A stretch of DNA of 64,000 nucleotides. Origin: Lingula anatina. Lineage: Eukaryota; Brachiopoda; Lingulata; Lingulida; Lingulidae. Each line of letters opens with the position of its first letter. Positions within the stretch are counted from its first letter, which is position 1. Made by a program: the position numbers and the translations under genes. The DNA is taken from positions 621,570 to 685,569 of the forward strand of contig NW_019775935.1 in NCBI RefSeq assembly GCF_001039355.2. Direction: 5' to 3'. Below the pieces are notes generated by a model. It did not search any database. It worked only from the letters and a program-made list of their open reading frames with translations, and was not told where the DNA came from. This document shows positions 36,336 through 49,200 of this stretch, piece by piece.

Positions 36336-38798
36336 GGTAAATATTACGTTAATACATGTACGGATTTTAAACTAGATACACTATATTTTTATTGACCTTT
36401 GCTTTGTTGAGGAACTGGTGATCCTCTTTTGACTTTGGGACTTTTAAAAGCTTTAAGGGGGCATTTAACACTTGACTCATTCGGTCCAATTCATTCATAA
36501 TGGGATCTTTCCACATCTTGGGCTGGTGTTGGTTTTGAATTCCACGTCTTGCCTATCTCTGCGAGAGACAGTAGACAGTCAAGGCATTGGCGTATTAATA
36601 TGCCTTGCAGAACTGTAGTCTGGGTTTGTTCCGACCAAAACTGAGATCGTGTCACCACATAATACATTGTTTCGGTGGACCATCGCCCTAGGGACGGCGC
36701 TTCGAAATACAGTCCAGGTAAGAGGTTACAGCGCGGGAAGGGAGAAAAGTTGCCTCGTGTGAAAATCATGCGTGGCTTACTTGTAATGCCAAAGTACTAG
36801 TAAATGGTCATAAGTTACATTTCATTCTTGCAGTCGTGTGTTGGGACATATTCTTTTTTAATTTACTTACTTAAAATAATTTTCAAATAATAAGGTCATC
36901 CAGTCCACTGCAGTGCGACAGGCGGATGGGGATGAGTGTAGAAAGGAGATCGGTCATGTTTTCCTAAAGATGTTTGGAGAAAACTTTCTTGAATAACTTG
37001 AAGGAAAACGTATGGTATGGCATTTACTTTGTGAATGCAACTTTTCGCTAATTCTATCAGACACTTTACAAATAGTGATATTTTCCATCCGCTAACATTA
37101 AAGGATGAAATCTCGTCTCGGTGTCTTCTTTGTCTGTTCCTGTAATGATTACCCGATCTTCTTTCCATAAAATAACTGTTCAGGAAGATCTATTTGCACA
37201 GAAAACACAGAGAGATCGCATAGATTGTCACGCATTACTGACCACACAGGCTGACCAAATTATATTGGAATGACCAATAATGGATTTTAATGTGGACGGT
37301 GCGTTACATTCCTAATGGAGCATTAAGACTCGTAGACGAAATACCCCGAAAGAAAATAGTATTTATTCGTCTGGACAGAAATATTAGATTAAAATTTATT
37401 TAGTCCGAATGATACGGTGTCGTTTTAATCACTTGGCTACTTCGACATTGCTTTGGAAAGTTCTGATGTTGACTGTGTATTTTTATTCATATTTATTCAT
37501 CCAACAAAGTCTCGGACTGTTAAATGAGTTCGTTTTAACAAGTGATTGCTATCATTATTTGATTTAAATTGACTCTTTTGAGGCACAATGACTGCAAAAC
37601 TTGAGTAAACGTCGCGCGACTTTATGAAAAACAGTATGTGGCCCACGTCGAGTGTCATACAGCGGTTTTGATGGACAGCGTCTTTGTCACTACATTATGG
37701 TGCTCCCTGGCGTTGTTACCTTTCCTTCTCCACAAAGCCCTCCCGAAAAAAAACATTATCTCATTTTCGTAATGCTGCATTTTCTTTAGGCTTTTTGAAC
37801 AACTTATGTCCGTCACACACGTCTTCACTTTGCATCATTTGTTTTAAACAACCACTGCAATCTTCAAACTCAATTTAGTAGCAAAAGTCGTGATGATCAT
37901 CCTTAATTGTACTCGTAGACAAGAATCAGAAGACAGAAATATAAACTGAGAGTAGGTAAACATTGGTGATTTGGGGATAATAAAACCCATGCAATATTTA
38001 AATTGACCAAAGTTCTGTAATACAGTTTAAAATGTGATTGCAGACCATAATGCATGGGTACACTACCAGACTGTCTGACATATGTAGAACAAAATAATAC
38101 CATCGACTTCTACATGTTTATATGTGCTGTTTATATGTGTGCTCCGCGTACAACTTTTTCCGTAGCTCTGATTACTGCCCATTGTGTATATCAAAAGAGT
38201 TTTATGGAGAACATCTTTTTTTCAAAGTGGCAGAATAATTCTCGAGTGAAATACGTATATGAGGCTGGGATGACCCCATTTAGGGGTATGGGCGAAATAA
38301 AATGAAATGAAACGGCACTGTATACAAATATCTTCTTGGAACTTGATATTTTCAATTCGTCAATTCACATTTGATCTTAGTGCATACTTTTGCAGTCAGT
38401 GCCTGTTGTTTTTTTTATTTTGTAAACTTAAACACGGGTCACGAAATATGCATTAAGATCCTATACATTGTTGCTTTGCTGATGACAGAATGTTTGTATT
38501 TTAGAACGAAAGATTCGCATAGATTTCGGTAAACATTAATAGAATTTTGCATTTAACTAATTGATGTTTGTAAATTTTTTGGAGCAAAATCGATAATGCC
38601 AAGTTGTCACAGAGTACCCCTTCACTTTATCAAAACGACTTATTTTGTAAAGAAGTGAACATAGCTTAATCATTGATTAAACGATTAAGATGCCACACGT
38701 TTCTTGAAAACACTGGATTTTTTTGTGCTGAAAGTGCACTGGCTCGATCAGTAAAATGGGGAGGGCAAGAAAAGGGATCTGGATCTCTTAAACGTTTT

Positions 38799-38904
38799 CA
38801 CCTGCTGTGGTTTTTACTATGCTGGTAGTGTAAGGCTTCGATTAGCAGAGAGGAGAGGTCGTGAGTAGGTTCTTGATCCTTTAACCATTTTCACCTGCTG
38901 TGGT
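38799..38904. promoter_or_regulatory. Duplicated composite E-box/RUNX-like site
   Basis: CACCTGCTGTGGT occurs at 38799-38811 and again at 38892-38904. The flanks are similar: a GATC-TTTAA-TTTTCA context precedes both copies. The 13-mer joins an E-box (CACCTG) to a RUNX core (TGTGGT). Two copies 93 bp apart suggest a small local duplication or a clustered enhancer. Function is inferred from consensus only. Confidence 0.35.
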
Positions 38905-40324
38905 AAACATAGCCAATTACAAAAAATGCCTTGTCTATATCCACTGTCACCCTCTGACATTAGAAACCGTATGCACTAGAAATGGTTGAAACTAATTCTA
39001 ATGGAGCTAGATGGCAGTGTGGCCATTGTTTTAGTTAGGCCACAAAATGTCTCAATGGGTGATGTGTTGGAACTCCCACGCTTGTGGAAGTATTTCCGTC
39101 CTTTTTTAAACGCCAGTCCATTTTTGCTTTATTACGCACACATCATGTATATCAAAAGCTGTTGTGAAATCATTCACCCTTAAGAGTATTTGTGATAGAT
39201 AATAGTGTAGCTTGCACTCGAGCCGTGTTCATTATTTTACATTACACACGTTAAGTTGAAACCTCTTTACACAGATTGAAAGATCTATGTTTTTTCTTCT
39301 AGTCGCGGAAATCCTGTGACTAAAATGGAAAATCCTGTCTAGACTTAAAGTATGCTAGTTTATAAGACAACTGCTGTAGTTAGGTAATATGCATCTTTTG
39401 GTACCTATGGATGTCTGGGTGAAATTTACCTTGTCAATTGATATTTATTTTTCATTTCTTCACAAATCGTGTAGTGGTGTCGGGTTAAATTACTTCGGTC
39501 GAGAGTCGGGTGTCCGGTTAATTAATTTTGAACCCTTGATCGCTGTTAAGGGGATTTTGACAGATCCTTCTCACAGTTTAGTCATTCAAGTGCGTCAAAA
39601 ACCGCAGATTAAACATAAATATTGGCCGGTCGTTGCATCATAATAAAATGAGAAACATAACAGTTCCGTTTTGTGGTGTTTAACGATCAGTGGTAATTTG
39701 ATCTCTGTTTACTATGCTACCTGGCTAAGTTGACGTGAATGAGAGACGTGTATGTTTTGTTCCGTAACAATATCATTGGTTTCTGTTCAGGTATTGCACT
39801 CCATGGTTTCTAATAGTGATATCTCAAATTCAAATAATCACGTCCGAAATGCTCAAGATGCGAAGCATCGTCTAATTGGACAGAGCTTGCGTACAATTAA
39901 ATTGCAACAGTGGCATCACCAGTAAAGTGTATTACGTACAAACGTTTTGCATACCCCCTGTTACCTTGCCAAAATCACGTTTGTCAACAGAATATGGCGC
40001 TTAGAATTGCGTTTACGAACAGCGTAATCTCTTCGCATGTTACGCCGGTGACTCAAAGTCATTTTTGACAATGCTGAATGTCGCAGTACTTATGAATGAT
40101 ATGTCAAAGAATGAATTTTAATCCACGGCGTTTCCACAAAAGCACGCAAGGGGAATGTATGTGGCTTTTCATTAACTCCATTTGAATAAAGTTTGTTAAA
40201 TCCCCAGTTTGTTGCCACAAAAACCTGTTTGAATATGAAACTGAAAGTTTCATGATCATGTTTCGCATCTACATTATTAAACGACCCCCTCACAATTGTT
40301 CATGTGCAGCAGTTAGTTATTTGC

Positions 40325-40863
40325 CTATAAAAAGCGCTTCACTTGACAACTTAATTGCTTAAGTCATAAAACTGTGTCATTAAGAAGGTCGAGGTCTGTT
40401 TTGCTCGTGACACTGACTTCAAGCCCAAATGTCTACAGTAGCACCGTTCTTAGGTGTGCGCACCTTTTTTTTTTTTCTAAATAGCAAATAACACTTTCTA
40501 GGCTATATCTCCGAGACTTAATGCAGGCCACGCAGTGAGGGTTACGATTGACTGAACTTTTTTACATTTGTTAATGTGAATTTTAGCCGGCGGGGAGGCT
40601 TGTCTGCTGCGTTCAGCACAACCATGATTTGGGCGTATCGTGTGTTTTTCTTTCAGGTTGACAGACACTGAAGTGCATAGCGGCGGGAAGCAACCCCTGC
40701 GCATGCTATTGAGCTAGCTTGTCACTTGAATGCCCAGAGCTCGTTGGGGGAAGTTCTTCTGTTAGGCGATCTCCAAGGAGCAAGTCAAGAAAAATCAGCG
40801 GCTGCGATCTGATGCATCACAGATAGCAAGATTCGATCTCATTTATAGAAGTGAACCGAAAAG
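40325..40863 (+). promoter_or_regulatory. Candidate TATA promoter and first exon
   Basis: TATAAAAAG at 40325-40333 is followed downstream by a strong donor AAAAG|GTGAGT at 40863/40864. If these belong together, the 5' exon would be roughly 500 nt without a long reading frame. There is no independent support for transcription. Confidence 0.2.
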
Positions 40864-41603
40864 GTGAGTTTCTACTGGGAGTGCGACAAATCAAATACTT
40901 TAAGCGGAAAAAATTATTAAGTAGTTTCAATGGATCGAAATCTAATGCAAATTAATGAAACAAAGGATGCCAACGCGTCTCCTGTCCGAAACATTCTTCC
41001 TTGACATAAGTTAAATTGTGATTGCACTGATAACCCCTCTTAACATGGGGTATTCTTTGGTCTGTGTGCGTGTATAGTGCTAGGTGTGGGGTCGACTTCT
41101 CAACTCAAGTATACCTTGTGTCTCTTTCACACAACGGCCCCAGTGTGTAAAGACGAGCTACGTCCTTACGAAGAAATTAACTACTTAGAAAAGTAAACTT
41201 TTATTCGGTGGCTTTTATCCCGACGAAACAGAGACATAGTGTTCAATAACTTAACGCGAGGGGAAGATAAATGAATTAGCTCTTGTTTCGAGATTCACTT
41301 AAAAACTAGTTAATCTTATTTATAACTTTTAAAGAAGGTTCCACCTGAATTCTATTAATGTAAATGCATGCGGTTTTTGTTGTCGCTCGTGGCGGGGGAA
41401 ATAAAAAACTAGCGAGTCAAGGATCAGGTACCCTGCTTTGATTGCTTGACCTCCGAGGTCAAATGCCACCCTATTTTGAGGCACCTTCCGCTAAAGCAAA
41501 GTGTCATATATTAGCTGAAGTCATTAAAACTAACTCAGTGTATTTACTTTTGTAAAATGACTTGTGATCAAACGTGCGTGACTTAATGTCTTTTTAAAGC
41601 TTC
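40864..41603. other. Non-coding stretch before the duplication
   Basis: No exon, repeat or RNA gene was recognised here. Confidence 0.5.
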
Positions 41604-43954
41604 AAAATGTGGATTGTTGCGACTGAGCCGTGAAAAAGGGCTGCTGTTCATATTCTGTTGAATGTTGCAGCAGAGAAAGCATAACTATTTTACGCATTTT
41701 CTTTACGTCCCGTTATGAAATATGAACTATTGCGTTTTAAACCCAAAAAATGTGCAGTAGGTTAATTAATTAAGACGTGAAAATAAAGTCTACTTCGTGT
41801 TTTATTTTTGCACCGGGCTTAGGTGACAAACTACGATCAAATCGGTTATATTTTCTTTCTTCCCTCGGCCAGTAAATGAAAAAAAATGTAAGGAGAACAT
41901 CATAACCACCATAGAATATGTCATTGTCAGAGACAGCATTTTGATTACAGTTATGACGTAAAGTGCAACTAACTGGAAAAATGCGCGCAAAAACCCATTC
42001 TCTCGGATCTTGCCATTCGTTCTGCAGCAGTCTCTACTAGCCGCAAACAAAGTGAGCCCTTTGAAAAATTGTCGTGGGCGAAAACCGCTCCACGTCTGTG
42101 CAAACGTGGTGTATCCTTACCAAACTCAGATTAGATTATTTACTTCATAACTCATTCTTTAAGCTACGATTTTAGATTACGTCTGAAAATGTTAAGATTT
42201 TCCCTTTTCCGGTTTTAATTTCAAAGCAGGAAAATACATGCAACTGATACTTGTGATTTCAAACAAACGGGATCAAAAACAAATTACGTTTCCTTTATAA
42301 GAGGTGCATGGTCTGTTTTTTTATTCGGTCAAAAGAGGTAAATCCTTTTTTGATTAGTATGACTTCACCTTCTTGATTTCACCGCATCCAGTGTTCCGCC
42401 ATTCGAGATAAGCGCACAATCGGCCAATTAAGTGAAATGTTGTGATCACGTTTTTTGTTTCCGTGGGGGCATTTTGTGTATGCGTTGATTGAAGAAGAAT
42501 TTGGTAATTAAATATATCACTTTCGTCAAAAACTTGGTACATGTTTGAATGTATTTTCCTTTAGCCACAACGAAAGAAAAGAATAAGGTATTGACACTAA
42601 CCAGATAAACAGCGTCGGTGGTTTACATGTATGCGAGTACTGCAGGGTTATCAGTGAAATAAAAACGTTTTCAAAATCACCTGTCAAATAAAACACGCAT
42701 GTTCAGGCAACACGTGCAAATAACTACATGACACATATGTGTACACTGTCATCTTTCAATTGATCGTCTGACGTCGCAGATGTGTCCTCGTCGAATGAAA
42801 AAACAGTTCTTAGATTGACAAGTACACGGCACAGGGTTCGTCAGCTGCCTTAGTAAACTAGGGGTTAAACGACTTAAAACAGATATCATCTTAATTGTTT
42901 GCGATTGTTTCCGTTTTACTCGCTGGTGTCCTCAAATAATTTACGTAAGAATGTACTTTTGTTGCAACCTTATGCGTATAAAACGGCGGGGTTTAGTAAA
43001 GCGTACAACATGCCAAACATGCTATCGCGCACTTGACAGTAACATTTGATCAGAGGATATGTGAACCGTTAATTAAAGAAACCATAAAAGGGTTTATATA
43101 TGCAAAGTAACGGAAAGAATAAAATACTTCCTGCGGCGTATTCTAAAATAGGGTAAGAGCTATTCAAAGAATGTTAGGAATCAACATGCTGTTTACGTCA
43201 CACGGGAGATCGCCACGTATATTGGTGACTATCTAACGGGTCCATGACACACATTTCGTCTGCCTAGGGAAGTTTATGGACGTGGGCAGTTCTTAACTGC
43301 TTCCCGTCAATGCAATCCAGCCGGCACAAGCTTCTATAATTATTGATTTCCAAAGACATGTTTTAATGTAACTCTCGGCGCGTCCAGCGATAACACAGCG
43401 GAGTTTCTTATATTTATATTTCATTAAGGCGTATTTATTTGATTTACAAACAAGCAGCCGGACAAAGGTAAGAGTTTCGCTACTGTTATTTGTTGATTTA
43501 GGATGGCGTTATGAGAAATTTATTGAATCAGCGTACTGTTACAACTTATTTTATTCGCTTAGGATTTCTACTTCTTTGAACAGGCAGAATGTTGAATTAA
43601 AATACCACAAATGTTTTGTTTTTTTTTTGTTCAAACACTTCAGTAATTAAAATACTTTTTTTACACTTGTGGTACGGGTTAAACTTTTAGTTAATTTTTA
43701 CTTTCTGCGATATCATATCACTTTTACTTTTCGGGGATTGAAGGATTAAAGTGATGGTAAGTCAGAACTATCCTTAGCCAAATAAATGAAAAAAAACAAA
43801 AACAAAAACAAAACAGAGAAATCATTCACAGCCACTCCACATTTTAAGCTTCAAAACATGAGATCAGGAAAGTAAGTGAGAGTGTAATTAGTCTGAAGAT
43901 CGCTGTACTTCTTAAAGACAAGTAACGTTATCTTAAGGCAAGGGCACTTTTTTC
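41604..43954. repeat. Tandem 2.3-kb duplication, copy A
   Basis: This 2351-bp block is repeated almost identically at 43957-46273. I counted roughly 25 substitutions and several small indels by eye, which is about 1 percent divergence, concentrated in the left half. No coding sequence is conserved: the best minus-strand frame in this copy (42050-41802) is shifted by a one-base A-run difference in the other copy. The block carries a CArG match at 43082-43091 and a donor-like AAAG|GTAAGA at 43467. Confidence 0.95.
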
Positions 43955-43955
43955 N
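43955..43955. other. Single ambiguous base (N) at the duplication junction
   Basis: The only N noticed in the window sits exactly where copy A ends and copy B begins. This looks like a scaffolding or gap-closure join. Confidence 0.95.
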
Positions 43956-43956
43956 T

Positions 43957-46273
43957 AAAATGTGGATTGTTGCGACTGAGCCGTGAAAAAGGGCTGCTGT
44001 TCATATTCTGTTGAATGTTGCAGCAGAGAAAGCATAACTATTTTACGCATTTTCTTTACGTCCCGTTATGAAATATGAACTATTGCGTTTTAAACCCAAA
44101 AGATGTGCAGTAGGTTAATTTATTAAGACGTGAAAATAAAGTCTACTTCGTGTTTTATTTTTGCACCGGGCTTAGGTGACAAACTACGATCAAATCGGTT
44201 ATATTTTCTTTCTTCCCTCGGCCAGTAAATGAAAAAAATGTAAGGAGAACATCATAACCACCATAGAATATGTCATTGTCAGAGACAGCATTTTGATTAC
44301 AGTTATGACGTAAAGTGCAACTAATTGGAAAAATGCGCGCAAAAGTCCATTCTCTCGGTTCTTGCTATTCGTTCTGCAGCAGTCTCTACTAGCCGCAAAC
44401 AAAGTGAGCCCATAGTTTTTGAAAAATTGTCGTGGGCGAAAACCGCTCCACGTCTGTGCAAACGTGGTGTATCCTTACCAAACTCAGATTAGATTATTTA
44501 CTTCATAACTCATTCTTTAAGCTACGATTTTAGATTACGTCTGAAAATGTTAAGATTTTCCCTTTTCCGGTTTTAATTTCAAAGCAGGAAAATACATGCA
44601 ACTGATACTTGTGATTTCAAACAAACGCGATCAAAAACAAATTACGTTTCCTTTATAAGAGGTGCATGGTCTGTTTTTTTATTCGGTCAAAAGAGGTAAA
44701 TCCTTTTTTGATTAGTATGACTCCACCTTCTTGATTTCACCGCATCCAATGTTCCGCCATTCGAGATAAGCGCACAATCACCCAATTAAGTGAAATGTTG
44801 TGATCACGTTTTTTGTTTCCGTGGGGGCATTTTGTGTATGCGTTGATTGAAGAAGAATTTGGTAATTAAATATATCATTTTCGTCAAAAACTAGGTACAT
44901 GTTTGAATGTATTTTCCTTTAGCCACAACGAAAGAAAAGAATAAGGTATTGACACTAACCAGATGAACAGCGTCGGTGGTTTACATGTATGCGAGTACTG
45001 CAGGGTTATCAGTGAAATAAAAACGTTTTCAAAATCACCTGTCAAATAAAACACGCATGTTCAGGCAACACGTGCAAATAACTACATGACACATATGTGT
45101 ACATTGTCATGTTTCGATTGATCGTCTGACGTCGCAGATGTGTCCTCGTCGAATGAAAAAAACAGTTCTTAGATTGACAAGTACACGGCACAGGGTTCGT
45201 CAGCTGCCTTAGTAAACTAGAGGTTAAACGACTTAAAACAGATATCATCTTAATTGTTTGCGATTGTTTCCGTTTTACTCGCTGGTGTCCTCAAATAATT
45301 TACGTAAGAATGTACTTTTGTTGCAACCTTATGCGTATAAAACGGCGGGGTTTAGTAAAGCGTACAACATGCCAAACATGCTATCGCGCACTTGACAGTA
45401 ACATTTGATCAGAGGATATGTGAACCGTTAATTAAAGAAACCATAAAAGGGTTTATATATGCAAAGTAACGGAAAGAATAAAATACTTCCTGCGGCGTAT
45501 TCTAAAATAGGGTAAGAGCTATTCAAAGAATGTTAGGAATCAACATGCTGTTTACGTCACACGGGAGATCGCCACGTATATTGGTGACTATCTAACGGGT
45601 CCATGACACACATTTCGTCTGCCTAGGGAAGTTTATGGACGTGGGCAGTTCTTAACTGCTTCCCGTCAATGCAATCCAGCCGGCACAAGCTTCTATAATT
45701 ATTGAATTCCAAAGACATGTTTTAATGTAACTCTCGGCGCGTCCAGCGATAACACAGCGGAGTTTCTTATATTTATATTTCATTAAGGCGTATTTATTTG
45801 ATTTACAAACAAGCAGCCGGACAAAGGTAAGAGTTTCGCTACTGTTATTTGTTGATTTAGGATGGCGTTATGAGAAATTTATTGAATCAGCGTACTGTTA
45901 CAACTTATTTTATTCGCTTAGGATTTCTACTTCTTTGAACAGGCAGAATGTTGAATTAAAATACCACAAATGTTTTGTTTTTTGCTCAAACACTTCAGTA
46001 ATTAAAATACTTTTTTTACACTTGTGGTACGGGTTAAACTTTTAGTTATATCATATCTCTTTTACTTTCGGGGGTTGAAGGATTAAAGTGATGGTAAGTC
46101 AGAACTATCCTTAGCCAAATAAATGAAAAAAAGAGAGAAATCATTCACAGCCACTCCACATTTTAAGCTTCAAAACATGAGATCAGGAAAGTAAGTGAGA
46201 GTGTAATTAGTCTGAAGATCGCTGTACTTCTTAAAGACAAGTAACGTTATCTTAAGGCAAGGGCACTTTTTTC
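43957..46273. repeat. Tandem 2.3-kb duplication, copy B
   Basis: This 2317-bp block is the second copy of 41604-43954. It ends with the same GGGCACTTTTTTC that precedes the N, then runs on into unique sequence. Compared with copy A it has a shorter T-run near 45980, lacks a CAAAAA-type expansion near 46130, and carries a CATAG insertion near 44411. Confidence 0.95.
45441..45826 (+). promoter_or_regulatory. Candidate regulatory block and untranslated exon (duplicated)
   Basis: A CArG match CCATAAAAGG at 45441-45450 is followed by TTTATATATGCAAAG. About 350 bases later comes a donor ACAAAG|GTAAGA at 45826/45827. The same arrangement is present in copy A (43082-43467). It could be a promoter with a 5' exon; no reading frame or downstream exon confirms it. 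Confidence 0.2.
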
Positions 46274-49200
46274 TATAGCAGTAGTAGCAGGTGCGACCGG
46301 TAGTACATGGGGCTGCGATGGTTGGTTTGACTTTTTTCGAGGGGAGGTGGTTTTTGCTACGCGCAGTTGGCAATTGGTCGCGTGGCTTCTTAACCTGGGT
46401 GTAGTTCTGTCTCCCCGAAGGCATTTATACTGATAATGTCCGTTAGGTCTATTGATGCACTTCCAGGATTCCCACTGGATTTAGATTCTCGCCTTTGGAA
46501 GAAAAAGATGTGGTAACGACCCGTGTTACGTTGATTGATAAATACTGACGAAACGTAGTTCATGCAATGCAATGGAACGTACTATTGTATTCAAACTGTG
46601 TTTTTCTCAGGGTAGAAAACTACGTATGAATAGATTAATTATAAGTCGCCCGGCTTAAACAATAATGGCATTCTTTCTTGAAGTTAGGAAACTTTCGCAG
46701 AGTCAATCAGCGAGCGTGTTTTTTAAAGTTCGAAATCTAAATATATCCCACTGTGTCTTCGTTTTGTTTTGGTCATTTTGACTGACTGCGCCATGTAACT
46801 TTTCTTCTTTGATCTGTGGTGCCCCAGAGCGATGTACAACGGAACACTTATACAATTAGAAACAGAGGACAAAGAATGTACTTTTTTGGCAATGCTAGTT
46901 ATTTTCGACAAAAAATATTCGTCAATAATCACCTAAATGAAGTTTATTTCAGAACCATCTAGTACATGAAATCTGTCTTTAGGTTTTGCGCGGGCGAGAA
47001 TTTCCCTTCACGAATGCTTGAAGACACCTGATCTAACCAGAGTGTTTCAGCTCAGCATTTTTCCCACCTACTTAGTATAGAGATTGACTGCCTCTTTTTA
47101 AGTATCGGCTTCAGGATATTGAAAAAGGCCTAATGTTGCAGTTTAGGTAACTTGACAACTGTCCCCATCAATTAATCTCCGACTAGGGCGCCAAAGTCTG
47201 ACGTGATGGTTGAGGTCTGAAAGCCATGCCCTGGTATTTCACGTGGATGGAATGTGGGCACCCACTGAAACTTAACTTTGATTATAAATGTATATATATT
47301 TTAAATTTTACCTAATTGCTGAAACAAAGGAACCCCTTTTCAGTTCAGCACTAATCACTGTACGTGTGGTCTTCATACGCAGGCTGGTATAGTTGTTTTA
47401 ACACTGGAATCTTAACATTTAGAAAATACGTTCACGTGAGCCGCAGGCGTGGCCAGTCGTGAGGTAATTTGAACTATTCTGAACCTGAAGGATATACAAC
47501 CAATGGCCGAGATTGCTTAGGTTGAATTGCAAGTTTTTTGGAGGGGCGTGTTTCTGCTCCCTTGTGAACACCCTTTCTCTGTCTCTACAGTTTGAGTTCA
47601 TCAATTTTCACATAATTGAGGTGCAAGAGTTTCATTGAAGAATGGGTTTTAGGTAATTCGAGATAAAGTATTACTGCACATTTGGTACCTTGAACATAGA
47701 CGTGGAATCGCTCCCAATCTGTCAGTACAAAATACAGTTGGCAGTGTATTATGATTCTATTGATGACCTGACCCTTTTTATTGCTTGTAATGATGTTGTT
47801 ATGATTGAAGAAATGCCAGATTTGATTGGAGTGGTGGTTGGGATTGAAAATACCTGTTCCTCAGATAAACGTGAATAGTTGACTGACAGAAGTACATGTA
47901 CGTGGAAGAGAGGTGGGAGTGTCGTGTCGACAGTTGTTGGATTGGGGGAGGGGGTTGTTAAAGATTTTAGGTTAGGTGCCCTTTTAAGTTCGTCCTATAT
48001 AAATGTAGGGTTCTATAGATTCTGTGAAATAATAAAAAGCAATTTGATCTAGCAAATTGACCTTGAATCATAACCACTTAAATATACTTTCAAAGTCAGG
48101 TTTTCTTTCTTTGTAAATCGACGGCTGCATTAATATATTTAGCTTAATAATCTGCAGCAGCAGGGAACATCATCTCAATAAACTCGTGTACTCGTGAGTG
48201 GAAGCGCTTGCCCACCGAAAGCCTCTAAGCACGGGGTTTCAACAAACCGAGGAAAGTGACATCCATATCAACGTAGCGTTTTCCCACATGCTTTTAAAAC
48301 TGCGCCATTGCGCAATTTGGATGTTTCGGAATTCTCGTTTCTGAAGCTGTTTGGCCTCATGCTTTCTTGGCACAAACCTACGTTACAAACATCACATTTT
48401 TTTTGTCTGTTACCGTATCTGTATGTTAAAACAGACGGTCTGAAGGTAGGTCACATGTATACAGACGTACACTACGTACAACAATTACAAACAGTTGATC
48501 AGAACTTCCTTAGGGTGCTATTTTATTGCGCATGCTGGAAAACGATCTTTCTGAATGAACTTCCTGCTTGGGTATGGAACTGAATAAAAAAAGTAGAAAT
48601 GTAAAAAAACATAAAGTAAAATGGATATATGCCAATGATTTTGTCGTTTTGGCGGCGAAACAGATTGTATTATACCTGTGTAAAGGTTAATAGATGTAAG
48701 CTTCAGGTATCGTTTCGAAGAATTCTTTAGAGGCAATGAAATGTTGAAATAACCAGCTGTTGAAGGATAGCATTTAAGGAAATGAGGAATTTATTTTCAA
48801 ACTTACTGAATTGATGTGAATGCAAATGTTATCCGGTACTGAAAGGAAATAACCTCTAGTTTTTTTTTCACAAAAGAGTATCAACTGTTGTTAAAACAGC
48901 TTCTATTTATTGTAGCGAAAGAACCTCCTTAAGCGAAGACAAATTTAAGTGAAGTACTACGACCAAGCGTTTGCGTTATCCTGTTGCGCGGTAAAAGAAT
49001 CAATTTTTTGCCCAGTTTGTGGGCTTGTTTCGCCTGAGACGCTAAACTCTACATTAAGCTGGTAAACAGGTACCACATGTTTTCGCGTTCTTCCACCGGT
49101 TTTTGATCCAAGTAGGGTATTAAGATCTATTAAGGGGAGCAGTTTTTATTCGGGAATAAATTGCTCTGTATTTATCGACAGTGATCATCGCGCATGCCAA

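Larger units (their letters stand above)
22776..40320. other. Long non-coding stretch
   Basis: No coding exon is supported over about 17.5 kb. Visible structures are the foldback at 28395-28455, a GACA/GGCA run at 36304-36335 and a repeated E-box/RUNX-like motif at 38799 and 38892. A TGACCTTGA (NR5/ERR-type) site lies at 32812. The longest frame, 140 codons at 31546-31968, has no recognised domain, and one frame of this size is expected by chance in the window. Confidence 0.5.

Noticed and set aside
41802-42050. Minus-strand frame repeated in the second duplicate copy (44402-44199)
   Set aside because: A one-base difference shifts the frame between the copies, and the duplication itself explains the similarity.
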